A DNA stretch of 64,000 bases from contig CAWHLP010000033.1 in the NCBI GenBank assembly GCA_963830205.1, positions 124,001 through 188,000 of the forward strand, written 5' to 3'. This stretch comes from CAVSRC01 sp963830205. GTDB lineage: Bacteria > Pseudomonadota > Alphaproteobacteria > Rhizobiales > Kaistiaceae. A model generated the notes under the pieces. That model did no database searches. It was not told the DNA's origin and saw only the letters and a program-made list of their open reading frames with translations. Of the stretch, positions 1 through 10,026 are shown in pieces. Each line of letters starts with the position of its first letter. Positions within the stretch are counted from its first letter, which is position 1. Position numbers and translations under genes: made by a program.

Positions 1-77
1 CGGCCACCTTCGCGACCGCCGACGACGCCGGCAATCTCCGGCGCTTCCGCACCGCCTGCCCGGACGGCACCAACTGA
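1..77 (+). CDS. C-terminal end of an unidentified protein (partial)
   Basis: An open frame enters from the left edge (codons from base 3) and ends at TGA 75-77. About 24 residues are visible, ending in CPDGTN. This is too short to assign a family. The next gene begins 12 bases later on the same strand, so the two may be co-transcribed. The frame agrees with the local GC-rich third-position bias, which is the only support for it being coding. Confidence 0.4.
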   Translation, partial: ATFATADDAGNLRRFRTACPDGTN

Positions 78-89
78 AGACGGTTGTCC

Positions 90-680
90 ATGAGCGATCC
101 GCCCCCGGCCCGCATCCTGTCCGAAGAGATCCTGTCGTCCGCCTGGGGCCGGCTCACCCGCTACACCATCGCCTATACCCGCCGCGACGGCCGCACCGAG
201 ACCCAGGTCCGCGAGGTCTACGACCACGGCAACGGCTCCGCCGTGCTCCCCATCGATGCGGAGCGCGGCACCGTGCTCCTCGTCCGCCAGTTCCGCCTGT
301 CGGCGCAGCTTCAGGGCGGCTCCGGCATGCTGGTCGAGGTCTGCGCCGGCCTCAACGACGATCTCACGCCCGAGCAGACCATCCGCAAGGAGGCCGAGGA
401 GGAACTTGGCTATCGCCTCGGCGATCTCAGGCACGTCATCGACATCCTGATGAGCCCGGGCAGCCTGAGCGAGCGCCTGAGCCTGTTCATGGCGCGCTAC
501 ACGCCGGCCGATCGCATCTCCGCCGGCGGCGGCGCGGCGGGCGAGGGCGAGGACATCGAGGTTGTGGAGATGCCGCTCGACGAGGCGCTCGCCATGATCG
601 CCGACGGCGCCATCGTCGACGCCAAGACGATCATCCTGCTGCTCGAAGCCGACCGCGAGCGGCAGCGGCAGGGGGCTTGA
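90..680 (+). CDS. nudK: NUDIX hydrolase, GDP-mannose pyrophosphatase NudK type
   Basis: A 196-residue Nudix protein that probably hydrolyses GDP-mannose or a related nucleotide sugar in the cytoplasm. The Nudix box lies at about residues 89-110: it starts with G and carries the core RKEAEEELGY, which matches the REUxEExGU part of the signature. The flanking stretches (REVYDHGNG early, LMSPGSLSERL after the box, and the late EDIEVVEMPLDEAL) follow the order seen in E. coli NudK. The length also fits that family (about 190 aa). The frame is open from a TTG at 84, but ATG at 90 gives the better start. An ADP-ribose pyrophosphatase is the main alternative. Confidence 0.85.
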   Translation: MSDPPPARILSEEILSSAWGRLTRYTIAYTRRDGRTETQVREVYDHGNGSAVLPIDAERGTVLLVRQFRLSAQLQGGSGMLVEVCAGLNDDLTPEQTIRKEAEEELGYRLGDLRHVIDILMSPGSLSERLSLFMARYTPADRISAGGGAAGEGEDIEVVEMPLDEALAMIADGAIVDAKTIILLLEADRERQRQGA

Positions 681-781
681 GCCCCCTGCGACCATGTTCA
701 CAGTCCGGCAATCTGATTTGGACCATATTCCTGTGGTTCAATGCTCCTTCCTGATCGGCGATTGAGGCAGCGCGCCTGACC

Positions 782-1858
782 ATGGACCGCTTGCGACTGA
801 CCGGGCTGATGGCCGCCACCCTTGCCGCCCTCGTGGCGACGGGGCCTGTGGCTGAGGCGCAGTATCGGCTCGAGTTCAGCTACTGCGATCGCGTGCAGGC
901 GGAATATCTCGGCGCCCTCCAGCGCGCCGGCAGTACCGGCGTGAGCGGCAAGCAGATGGTCCAGATGGACCAGATCGGCCGCCAGCTTGCCCAGGCCCAG
1001 CAGGCCGCCCAGCGTTACGGCTGCAACGGCGGCGGCTTCCTCTTCTTCGGTCCGCGGCCGAGCCCGCAGTGCCCGGCGATCATGGCGCAGGTCAACCGGC
1101 TCAGCCGGCAGCTCAGCCAGTTGCGCGGCACCAACGATTTCTTCTCCTTCTTCGGCAACTCGCCCCAGGCCGAGGTCGCCCGCCTGCGCGATGAACTGGC
1201 CACCAACGGCTGCGGCGTGCCCACTGCCGGCGGCACGCGCACGCTCTGCGTCCGCACCTGCGACGGCTACTACTTCCCCATCGAGTTCAGCGCCCCGAGC
1301 AGCCGCTTCGATACCGACGCCGCTGCCTGCCAGTCGATGTATGCCGCGGACGGCCAAGCCGAGCTGTTCGTGCAGTCGAACAGCGACGAGGTTGCCAATG
1401 CCACCTCGCTCTCCGGCCAGCGCTACGGCGACCAGCCCTACGCCTTCGCCTATCGCCAGGCCTACGCCCCGGCCTGCGCCGCCCAGCTTCACGTCGGGCT
1501 GTCGGCGCTGGCCAAGCGCTATCTCTCGCTGGTGCCGCCCCGCCGCAAGATCGCAGCGGCGCCGCTGAAGCCCCCGCCGATCCCGCAGCTCCGCCGGCCC
1601 TTCACCGAAGATCCCGAGACGGTGGCCAATGCCGCCGGCCATTTCACCGTCAAGCCGGTGGCGCCAGCCGTCGCCCTTGCCGATGCGCCGGCCAAACACG
1701 TGCGCATGGTCGGGCCCGCCTACTATGCCGACATGTTCGACATGTCGAAGGAGCGCAGGAAGCAGGAGGCGCTGCGTCCGAGCTTCTCGATCGTCGGCCC
1801 GGCAGCGGCGGCCGAGGCGAGCGAAGCCCCGACCGAAACCCCGGTGACGGCGAACTAG
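782..1858 (+). CDS. DUF2865 domain protein, exported
   Basis: A 358-residue protein with an N-terminal signal peptide: Arg near residue 3, a hydrophobic stretch at about 8-24, and an AEA-type cleavage site before QYRLEF. A Gln-rich helical region (about 60-85) precedes a cysteine-bearing core. The motif RTLCVRTCDGYYFP at about residues 156-169 is the hallmark of DUF2865, a family known from Hyphomicrobiales with no assigned function. The C-terminal 110 residues are Pro/Ala/Lys-rich and look disordered. It is probably periplasmic or envelope-associated. It stands alone, between nudK and a repeat element. The ATG at 782 directly precedes the signal peptide. Confidence 0.8.
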   Translation: MDRLRLTGLMAATLAALVATGPVAEAQYRLEFSYCDRVQAEYLGALQRAGSTGVSGKQMVQMDQIGRQLAQAQQAAQRYGCNGGGFLFFGPRPSPQCPAIMAQVNRLSRQLSQLRGTNDFFSFFGNSPQAEVARLRDELATNGCGVPTAGGTRTLCVRTCDGYYFPIEFSAPSSRFDTDAAACQSMYAADGQAELFVQSNSDEVANATSLSGQRYGDQPYAFAYRQAYAPACAAQLHVGLSALAKRYLSLVPPRRKIAAAPLKPPPIPQLRRPFTEDPETVANAAGHFTVKPVAPAVALADAPAKHVRMVGPAYYADMFDMSKERRKQEALRPSFSIVGPAAAAEASEAPTETPVTAN

Positions 1859-1894
1859 GTCCAGTCGACTTTCGGGGGCCAGCCCCAACGCTCC

Positions 1895-2066
1895 CCCTCT
1901 CCCCGGAAGGGAGAGGGCGGGTCGCCTTGGCGAACTGCAAGTGAGCTTAGGCGAACCGGGTGAGGGTGACGCCGTTGAGGGAAGGCGTCGCGCCGATGGC
2001 GCGCGCTGCGTGCGCGCGGACTCGGCCTTGCCTCCGCCGGCGCGGCCGGCTCCACCACCGGGGGAC
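1895..2066. repeat. Palindromic mosaic element R1 (one hairpin unit plus central module)
   Basis: This lies in the gap between the DUF2865 gene and rutR. A perfect hairpin CCCTCTCCC/GGGAGAGGG (1895-1917) is followed by a second, weaker palindrome (TTGGCG...AGGCGAACC) and the box GGGTGAGGG at 1958-1966. The next 100 bases contain, in reverse orientation, a module also found in R2 near 11430-11560: GGTGGTGGAGCCGGC, then GCCATCG and GCCTTCCC, then TCACCC. The hairpin-hairpin-box order is the same at seven other loci in the window. No coding role is evident. Confidence 0.75.
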
Positions 2067-2086
2067 GAACGGAATGCCGATTGAGC

Positions 2087-2737
2087 CTAGCCGCGCAGCG
2101 TCGCGCCGTTGAGGAACACCTGTTCCAGCGTTGCCTTGGCGCGGGAAAATTGCTCCGGCCGGTCGATGGCATTGCCGAGCAGCGAACGGATCTGCACCTC
2201 GAAGTCGGCATAGTGCTGGGTGGTCGCCCAGATCATGAAGATCAGGTGGTAGGGGTCGACCGGCGCCAGCTGCCGGTCGGCGATCCAGCGGCGGATGACC
2301 GCCGTCTTCTCGTTGACCAGCGCCTTCAGCCGCCCATCGAGCATGTCACCGAGCACCGGCGCGCCCTGGATGATCTCCATGGCGAACAGGCGCGACTCCT
2401 TGGGGTTGTCGCGCGACATCTCGAGCTTGCGGTCGATATAGGCGGTGATCTCGGCGGCCGGGTCGCCGTCGCCGGAGAGCTCCTCCAGCGGCGTCAGCCA
2501 CATCTCGAGCGTGCGGTTGAGCACCGCCCGGTAGATGTCCTGCTTGCGCCGGAAATAGTAGAGCAGGTTGGGCTTGGTCATCTTCGCCAGCGTCGCGATC
2601 TGGTCGACGGTGGCGCCGCGGAAGCCGTAGGTGGAAAACACTTCCAGCGCCGCGTTGAGGATGCGCTCCTCGTTCTGTTCCTGGATGCGAGTGCGTTTGC
2701 GCGTGCGTCGTGCGCGGGCGCTGTTGGCCGGGTTCAT
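2087..2737 (-). CDS. rutR: TetR-family transcriptional regulator RutR
   Basis: A 216-residue TetR regulator whose E. coli counterpart senses uracil and controls pyrimidine use. The helix-turn-helix lies at about residues 25-60 (ILNAALEVFSTYGFRG ... TKPNLLYYF). The C-terminal half carries RutR-like stretches such as ESRLFAMEIIQGAP and HLIFMIWATTQHYADF. It is divergent from the pyrimidine-degradation operon. The shared gap holds a palindrome matching the published RutR site (feature 2866-2881). I chose the ATG at 2737; a GTG at 2764 in the same frame would add nine residues, and neither start has a clear Shine-Dalgarno sequence. Confidence 0.9.
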   Translation of the reverse strand: MNPANSARARRTRKRTRIQEQNEERILNAALEVFSTYGFRGATVDQIATLAKMTKPNLLYYFRRKQDIYRAVLNRTLEMWLTPLEELSGDGDPAAEITAYIDRKLEMSRDNPKESRLFAMEIIQGAPVLGDMLDGRLKALVNEKTAVIRRWIADRQLAPVDPYHLIFMIWATTQHYADFEVQIRSLLGNAIDRPEQFSRAKATLEQVFLNGATLRG

Positions 2738-2865
2738 GGACGCCTGAGGCGCGGCAACGGACACGGCGGAACGATCACGATCTGCAAGCGGCGCCTCGTC
2801 GATCCGGCGGTCGTGAAGACCAACTGCCCCCTTGAGCGGCCTCGGGAAACTGACTAACGTTCCCG

Positions 2866-2881
2866 TTGACCAAATGGTCAG
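2866..2881. promoter_or_regulatory. RutR operator
   Basis: The sequence TTGACCAAATGGTCAG is a palindrome with a two-base centre. It matches the E. coli RutR consensus TTGACCAnnTGGTCAA at 13 of the 14 fixed positions. It lies 128 bases before the rutR start and 121 bases before the aminotransferase start, so one dimer could control both directions. The motif is seen directly; binding is inferred from the family. Confidence 0.85.
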
Positions 2882-3002
2882 GAAATTTGCCGTCTTCTCC
2901 TAGAGGAAAAGGCCCGCCGGTGCAATCCGCACGGTTTCTGGCAGGCCTTGACCGATATCCATTTGCAAGGGTTCAGGGGAGGCGGCGCCGGAGGGGAAAG
3001 TC

Positions 3003-4329
3003 GTGGCGCGCACTCAAGTCTCTACCAACAATCTCGAAGCCTTCTGGATGCCGTTCACTGCCAACCGGCAGTTCAAGAAGGCGCCGCGCATGCTGGTCAG
3101 CGCGGAGGGCATGTATTACCGCTCCGGCGACGGCCACAAGGTGCTGGACGGCACCTCCGGCCTGTGGTGCGTCAATGCCGGCCACGGCCGCCCGAAGATC
3201 GTCGAGGCGGTCGCCAACCAGGTGAAAGAGCTCGACTACGCGCCGGCCTTCCAGATGGGCCATCCCAAGGTCTTCGAGCTGGCGGCGCGCCTGGTCACCT
3301 ACATGCCGCCCGGCATCGACCATGTCTTCTTCACCAACTCCGGCTCGGAGTCGGTCGATACCGGCCTCAAGATCGCGCTCGCCTATCAGCGCGCCATCGG
3401 CCAGGGCTCGCGCTTCCGCCTGATCGGCCGCGAGCGCGGCTATCACGGCGTCAATTTCGGCGGCATCTCGGTCGGCGGCATCGTCAGCAACCGCAAGATG
3501 TTCGGCACGCTTCCTCACCGGCGTCGACCACATCCGCCACACCCACGATCCCGCCCGCAACGCCTTCTCGCGCGGGCAGCCGGAACACGGCGCCGAGTTC
3601 GCCGACGAGCTGGAGCGCGTCGTCGCCCTGCACGATGCCTCGACCATCGCTGCCGTCATCGTCGAGCCGGTTGCCGGCTCGACCGGCGTGCTGGTTCCGC
3701 CCAAGGGCTATCTCGAGAAGCTGCGCGCGATCTGCGACAAGCACGGCATCCTGCTCATCTTCGATGAGGTCATCACCGGCTTCGGCCGCCTCGGCGCGCC
3801 GTTTGCCGTCGATTATTTCGGCGTCGTGCCCGACATCGTGCTGACCGCCAAGGGCGTCACCAACGGCACCATCCCGATGGGTGCGGTCTTCGTGAAGAAG
3901 GCGATCTACGACGCCTTCATGAACGGCCCGGAGCACGTCATCGAGTTCCTCCACGGCTACACCTATTCCGGCAACCCGGTGTCGGCCGCCGCCGGCATCG
4001 CCACCCTCGACACCTACGAGGAGGAGGGCCTGCTCACCCGTGGCGCCGAGCTGGCGGACTACTGGGCGGACCACCTGCATGCCCTCAAGGGCCTGCCGCA
4101 CGTCATCGATGTGCGCAATCTCGGGCTGGTCGGCGCCGTCGAGCTGGAATCGATCCCCGGCGAGCCCACCAAGCGCGCCTTCACCGCCTTCCTCGAAGCC
4201 TTCGAGAAGGGCCTCCTGATCCGCACCACCGGCGACATCATCGCCTTGTCGCCGCCGCTGATCATTTCCAGGTCCGAGATCGATCAGTTGTTCGATACCC
4301 TTACCGGCATCCTCAAGGGGCTGGCATAG
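3003..4329 (+). pseudogene. Omega-amino acid:pyruvate aminotransferase (frameshifted)
   Basis: A class III PLP aminotransferase of about 442 residues. It is expected to convert beta-alanine or beta-aminoisobutyrate, the end products of uracil and thymine breakdown, to semialdehydes. The GTG at 3003 follows a GGAGGGG ribosome site. The first frame reads as family sequence to NRKMFGTL. The second resumes at LTGVDHIRHTHDP and runs to the stop, including IFDEVITGFGR and the PLP-lysine context LTAKGVTNG. The break is one extra base at 3511-3515 (CTTCCTC where CTCCTC would keep frame). Both sides are well conserved, so this is either a recent mutation or a sequence error. It is the first gene of the operon behind the RutR operator. 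Confidence 0.85.
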
Positions 4330-4399
4330 ATAGAACGTTTGTTCCGTTTCTGGAATTGTGGAATATTCATTCTATCAGCCAAGGAGAGGTAAGCCCGTT

Positions 4400-5896
<1,497 letters not shown>

Positions 5897-5909
5897 CGGG
5901 GAATTGGCA

Positions 5910-6773
5910 ATGGCGAAACTGAGAGGCGGGCTGATCCAGATGTCGCTGAAGGGCGACACGGGAATGTCGCCTGGCGCGATCAGGGACAAGATGATCGAGG
6001 CCCACCTGCCGCTGATCGCGGAAGCGGGGAGGCAGGGCGTCCAGGTGCTCTGCTTCCAGGAGGTGTTCAACCAGCCCTACTTCTGCCCGAGCCAGGACGC
6101 CAAGTGGTACGCCGCCGCCGAGAAGGTTCCCGACGGCCCCACCGTCAAGCTCATGCAGGAGCTGGCCAGGAAGCACGCCATGGTCATCGCCGTCCCGATC
6201 TACGAGGAGGAGATGACCGGGGTCTACTACAACACCACCGCCGTCATCGATGCCGACGGCCGCTATCTCGGCAAGTACCGCAAGACGCACATTCCCCATG
6301 TCGGCGGCTTCTGGGAGAAGTTCTTCTTCAAGCCCGGCGCCTCGAACTGGCCGGTCTTCGACACCGCCTATGTCAAGCTCGGCGTCTACACCTGCTACGA
6401 CCGCCACTTCCCTGAAGGCTGGCGGGCGCTGGCGCTGAACGGCGCCGAATACATCGTCAATCCGTCGGCGACCACGGCCGGCCAGTCCGAGTATCTGTGG
6501 GAGCTGGAACAGCCCGCCGCCGCGGTCGCCAACGGCGTCTATATCGGCGCCATCAACCGGGTCGGCACCGAGGCGCCATGGAACATCGGCGAGTTCTACG
6601 GCTCGTCCTATTTCGTCAATCCGCGTGGCAAGATCGAGAAGAAGGCGTCGCGCGACAAGGACGAACTGATCGTCCACGACATGGATATGGACATGGTCCG
6701 CACGGTGCGTGATGGCTGGCAGTTCTTCCGCGACCGCCGGCCCGAGACCTATGCCCGCCTGACGGAGATCTGA
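5910..6773 (+). CDS. Nitrilase-superfamily N-carbamoyl-beta-alanine amidohydrolase (beta-ureidopropionase)
   Basis: A 287-residue carbon-nitrogen hydrolase. It probably cleaves N-carbamoyl-beta-alanine to beta-alanine, CO2 and ammonia, the third step of reductive pyrimidine breakdown. The Glu-Lys-Cys triad is visible: Glu in LCFQEVFNQPYF (about 51), Lys in KYRKTHIPH (about 124), and Cys in VYTCYDRHFPEGWR (about 157). The AINRVGTEAPWNIGEFYG stretch is typical of this branch. The ATG at 5910 follows GACGGGG; TTG 5904 would add two residues. The gene begins 13 bases after mmsA. A second candidate for the same step follows directly. Confidence 0.85.
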   Translation: MAKLRGGLIQMSLKGDTGMSPGAIRDKMIEAHLPLIAEAGRQGVQVLCFQEVFNQPYFCPSQDAKWYAAAEKVPDGPTVKLMQELARKHAMVIAVPIYEEEMTGVYYNTTAVIDADGRYLGKYRKTHIPHVGGFWEKFFFKPGASNWPVFDTAYVKLGVYTCYDRHFPEGWRALALNGAEYIVNPSATTAGQSEYLWELEQPAAAVANGVYIGAINRVGTEAPWNIGEFYGSSYFVNPRGKIEKKASRDKDELIVHDMDMDMVRTVRDGWQFFRDRRPETYARLTEI

Positions 6774-6782
6774 GCAGAGGCC

Positions 6783-8033
6783 ATGGCTGCACCCACCGAC
6801 AATCTGAAGATCAACGGCGAGCGCCTGTGGGGCTCCATCCACGAGATGGCCGAGATCGGGCCGGGCGTCGCCGGCGGCAACAATCGCCAGACGCTGACCG
6901 ACGACGACGCCAAGGGGCGGGCGCTGTTCAAGTCGTGGTGCGACGCGGCCGGCCTCACCATGAGCGTCGACCGGATGGGCACCATGTTCATGCGCCGCGA
7001 GGGCACCGACCCGGACGCGCTCCCGGTCTATGTCGGCTCGCACCTCGACACCCAGCCGACCGGCGGCCGCTACGACGGCGTCCTCGGCGTACTCTCCGCG
7101 CTCGAACTGGTGCGCACCCTGAACGACCTCGACATCAAGACGAAGCACCCGATCGTCGTCACCAACTGGACCAACGAGGAGGGCGCGCGCTTCGCCCCCG
7201 CCATGCTCGCCTCCGGCGTTTTCGCCGGCGTCCATACGCTCGACTACGCCTATGGCCGCAAGGATCCGGAGGGCAAGACCTTCGGCGACGAGCTGAAGCG
7301 CATCGGCTGGCTCGGCGACGAGCCGGTCGGCGGGCGCAAGATGCACGCCTATTTCGAGTATCACATCGAGCAGGGGCCGATCCTCGAGGCCGAGAACAAG
7401 CAGATCGGCGTCGTTACCCACGGCCAGGGCCTGTGGTGGCTGGAATTCACGCTGACCGGCAAGGAGGCGCACACCGGCTCGACGCCGATGGCCATGCGCG
7501 TCAATGCCGGCCTCGCCATGGCGCGCATCCTCGAGATGGTGCAGAAAGTGGCGATGGACAATCAGCCGGGCGCGGTCGGCGGCGTCGGCCAGATGTTCTT
7601 CTCGCCCAATTCGCGCAACGTGCTCCCCGGCAAGGTGGTCTTCACCGTCGACATCCGCTCGCCCGATCGGGCGAAACTCGACGGCATGCGCGCCAGGATC
7701 GAGGCGGAGGCGCCCAAGATCTGCGAGGCCCTCGGCGTCGGCTGTGCGATCGAGCCGGTCGGCCACTTCGATCCGGTCACCTTCGACCCGGCCCTGGTCA
7801 AGCGCGTGCGCGCCGCAGCCGAGCGGCTCGGCTACAGCCATCTCGACATCGTCTCGGGCGCCGGCCACGATGCCTGCTGGGCGGCGAAGGTGGCGCCGGC
7901 CACCATGGTCATGTGCCCCTGCGTCGGCGGCCTGTCGCACAACGAGGCGGAGAGTATCTCCAAGGAGTGGGCGGCGGCCGGTGCCGACGTGCTGCTCCAC
8001 GCCGTCCTCGATACGGCGGAGATTGTCGCGTGA
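6783..8033 (+). CDS. Zn-dependent N-carbamoyl amino acid hydrolase / hydantoinase-carbamoylase family (M20)
   Basis: A 416-residue member of the M20 amidase family (HyuC / AllC / beta-ureidopropionase group). Metal ligands appear in order: His in YVGSHLDTQPTGGRYDGVLG (about 81-100), Glu in TNWTNEEGARFAP (about 126), His in the FEYHIEQGPILE segment, and a late His in CVGGLSHNEAE. The dimerisation domain carries GKEAHTGSTPM. It should hydrolyse N-carbamoyl compounds from hydantoin or dihydropyrimidine opening. It starts nine bases after the nitrilase gene, so the operon has two unrelated enzymes for one type of bond. They may differ in substrate (N-carbamoyl-beta-alanine versus beta-aminoisobutyrate, or alpha-amino acid derivatives). 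Confidence 0.87.
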   Translation: MAAPTDNLKINGERLWGSIHEMAEIGPGVAGGNNRQTLTDDDAKGRALFKSWCDAAGLTMSVDRMGTMFMRREGTDPDALPVYVGSHLDTQPTGGRYDGVLGVLSALELVRTLNDLDIKTKHPIVVTNWTNEEGARFAPAMLASGVFAGVHTLDYAYGRKDPEGKTFGDELKRIGWLGDEPVGGRKMHAYFEYHIEQGPILEAENKQIGVVTHGQGLWWLEFTLTGKEAHTGSTPMAMRVNAGLAMARILEMVQKVAMDNQPGAVGGVGQMFFSPNSRNVLPGKVVFTVDIRSPDRAKLDGMRARIEAEAPKICEALGVGCAIEPVGHFDPVTFDPALVKRVRAAAERLGYSHLDIVSGAGHDACWAAKVAPATMVMCPCVGGLSHNEAESISKEWAAAGADVLLHAVLDTAEIVA

Positions 8034-8566
8034 ACGGGCCGGCGGAAACGCCCGTGAGCTTTACCGCGGACGAGCGCACCGCCATGCTCGAGGCGCTCTA
8101 TCGCGCCTTCAACGAGCGCGACGTCGATGTCGCCATCGACCACCTGGCGCCCGGCGTCGACTGGCCGAACGCCCAGACCGGCGGCCGGCTTCACGGCCGC
8201 GATGCGGTCAAGGCATACTGGCAGAAGCAATGGCAGGAGATCGACCCGACGGTCGAGCCGATGCGCATCAACATCGCGCCGGACGGCACCGCCCATGTGC
8301 TGGTCGACCAGCTCGTGCGCGCGCTCGACGGCGAGATCCTGCAGAACCTGAAGGTCGAGCACGTTTTTGTATTCGACGGCCCCTTCATCAGCCGCATGAC
8401 CGTCATCGGCCTCGCCGAGGGCGAGGTCGACCGCAAGGACCGCGATGACGACGACGAAGACGGCGAAGATGGCGGTGAGGGCGGTGCCGGTGAAGGTGGA
8501 CCAGGGTGGCGAGGGCGCGTGAGCGGTCTTGAAGTCCGCCCGCCAGTGATGAGGAGTAGCCAATGA
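8030..8566 (+). CDS. NTF2/SnoaL-like protein with acidic low-complexity tail
   Basis: A 178-residue protein from GTG 8030, which overlaps the previous stop by four bases. Its own stop overlaps the dihydropyrimidinase ATG by four, so translation is probably coupled on both sides. Residues 15-130 read as an NTF2-like fold (LEALYRAFNERDVDVAIDHLAPGVDW, LHGRDAVKAYWQKQW, VEHVFVFDGPFISRM), as in SnoaL-type proteins. After about residue 133 comes an Asp/Glu/Gly run (DRDDDDEDGEDGGEGG) and a basic end, which is unusual for the fold. Either this is a true extension or a frameshift has replaced an earlier stop. Function in the pathway is unknown. Confidence 0.7.
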   Translation: MNGPAETPVSFTADERTAMLEALYRAFNERDVDVAIDHLAPGVDWPNAQTGGRLHGRDAVKAYWQKQWQEIDPTVEPMRINIAPDGTAHVLVDQLVRALDGEILQNLKVEHVFVFDGPFISRMTVIGLAEGEVDRKDRDDDDEDGEDGGEGGAGEGGPGWRGRVSGLEVRPPVMRSSQ

Positions 8567-10018
8567 CGACCGTGATCAAGGGTGGCACCATTGTCACCGC
8601 CGACATGACCTATGCCTCCGACGTTCTGATCGACAAGGGCGTGATCAGCCGCCATCGGCAAGGACCTCAAGGGCGACAAGGTCATCGATGCGTCCGGCTG
8701 CTACGTCATGCCCGGCGGCATCGACCCGCACACCCATCTCGAAATGCCCTTCATGGGCACCACCTCGACCGACGATTTTTCCTCCGGCACCCGCGCGGCG
8801 CTCACCGGCGGCACCACCATGGTGGTCGATTTCGTCCTGCCCAATCCGAACGAGTCCCTGGTCGATGCCTTCCAGGCCTGGCAGCAGAAGGCCGGCAAGG
8901 CGGCCAGCGACTATTCCTTCCACATGGCCATCACCTGGTGGGGCGAGCAGGTGTGGCGGGAGATGGAGGAAATCGTCAATCGCGGCGTCAACACCTTCAA
9001 GCACTTCATGGCCTACAAGGGCTCGCTGATGGTCAACGACGACGAGATGTACCAGTCGTTCCTGCGCTGCGCCGAGCTCGGCGCCCTGCCGCTGGTCCAT
9101 GCCGAGAACGGCGATGTCGTCGCCCGCCTGCAGCAGAAGTACATGAGCGAGGGCACCACCGGCCCCGAAGGCCACGCCTATTCGCGTCCGCCCGAGGTCG
9201 AGGGCGAGGCGACCAACCGCGCCATCATGATCGCCGATGCCGCCGGCGTGCCGCTCTACGTCGTGCACGTGTCGAGCGAGGACGCCCACGAGGCCATCCG
9301 CCGGGCGCGCATGCTCGGCCGCCGCGTCTTCGGCGAGCCGCTCATCCAGCACCTGACCCTCGACGAGAGCGAGTACTTCAACCCGAATTGGGACCACGCC
9401 GCCCGCCGGGTCATGTCGCCGCCCTTCCGCAACAAGAAGAACCAGGATTCGCTGTGGGCCGGGCTGGCCTCCGGCTCGCTGCAGGTGGTCGCCACCGACC
9501 ATTGCGCCTTCACCAGCGACCAGAAGCGCATGGGCCTCGGCGACTTCACCAAGATCCCCAACGGCACCGGCGGTCTCGAAGACCGCATGCCCATCCTGTG
9601 GACGCGCGGGGTGAGGACCGGCCGGCTGACCATGAACGAGTTCGTCGCCGTCACCTCGACCAACAGCGCCAAGATTCTCAACACCTATCCCAAGAAGGGC
9701 GCCATCCTCGTCGGTGCCGATGCCGATATCGTCGTGTGGGACCCCAACAAGTCGAAGACCATCACCGCCGCCACCCAGGCCTCGGCCATCGACTACAACG
9801 TCTTCGAGGGCTTCGAGGTGACCGGCCTGCCGCGCTTCACGCTGTCGCGCGGCGAGGTGGTGTTCACCGACGGCAAGCTCACCGTCGAGGACGGCCACGG
9901 CCGCTTCGTCGAGCGGGCGCCCAATGCCCCGGTCAACCAGGCGCTGTCGTCGTGGAAGGCATTGACCACGCCGCAGCCCGTCGAACGCTCGGCCAAGAAC
10001 ATGCCGGCGGGAGTGTGA
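8563..10018 (+). pseudogene. hydA: Dihydropyrimidinase / D-hydantoinase (frameshifted near the N-terminus)
   Basis: Cyclic amidohydrolase of about 485 residues that opens dihydrouracil, dihydrothymine or hydantoin rings. The first frame gives MTTVIKGGTIVTADM and ends at GVIS. The second gives GKDLKGDKVIDASGCYVMPG and the rest. One extra C at 8649-8650 (AGCCGCC for AGCGCC) separates them. Metal-site residues are intact: HTH in PGGIDPHTHLEM, the carboxylated lysine in TFKHFMAYKG, His in VVHVSSED, and Asp in VVATDHCAF. Without the shift it would be a normal enzyme. As written, translation from 8563 runs in the wrong frame and reads into the ABC ATPase frame. Stop TGA is at 10016-10018, nine bases before the ATPase gene. 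Confidence 0.88.
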
Positions 10019-10026
10019 GCCAACAC

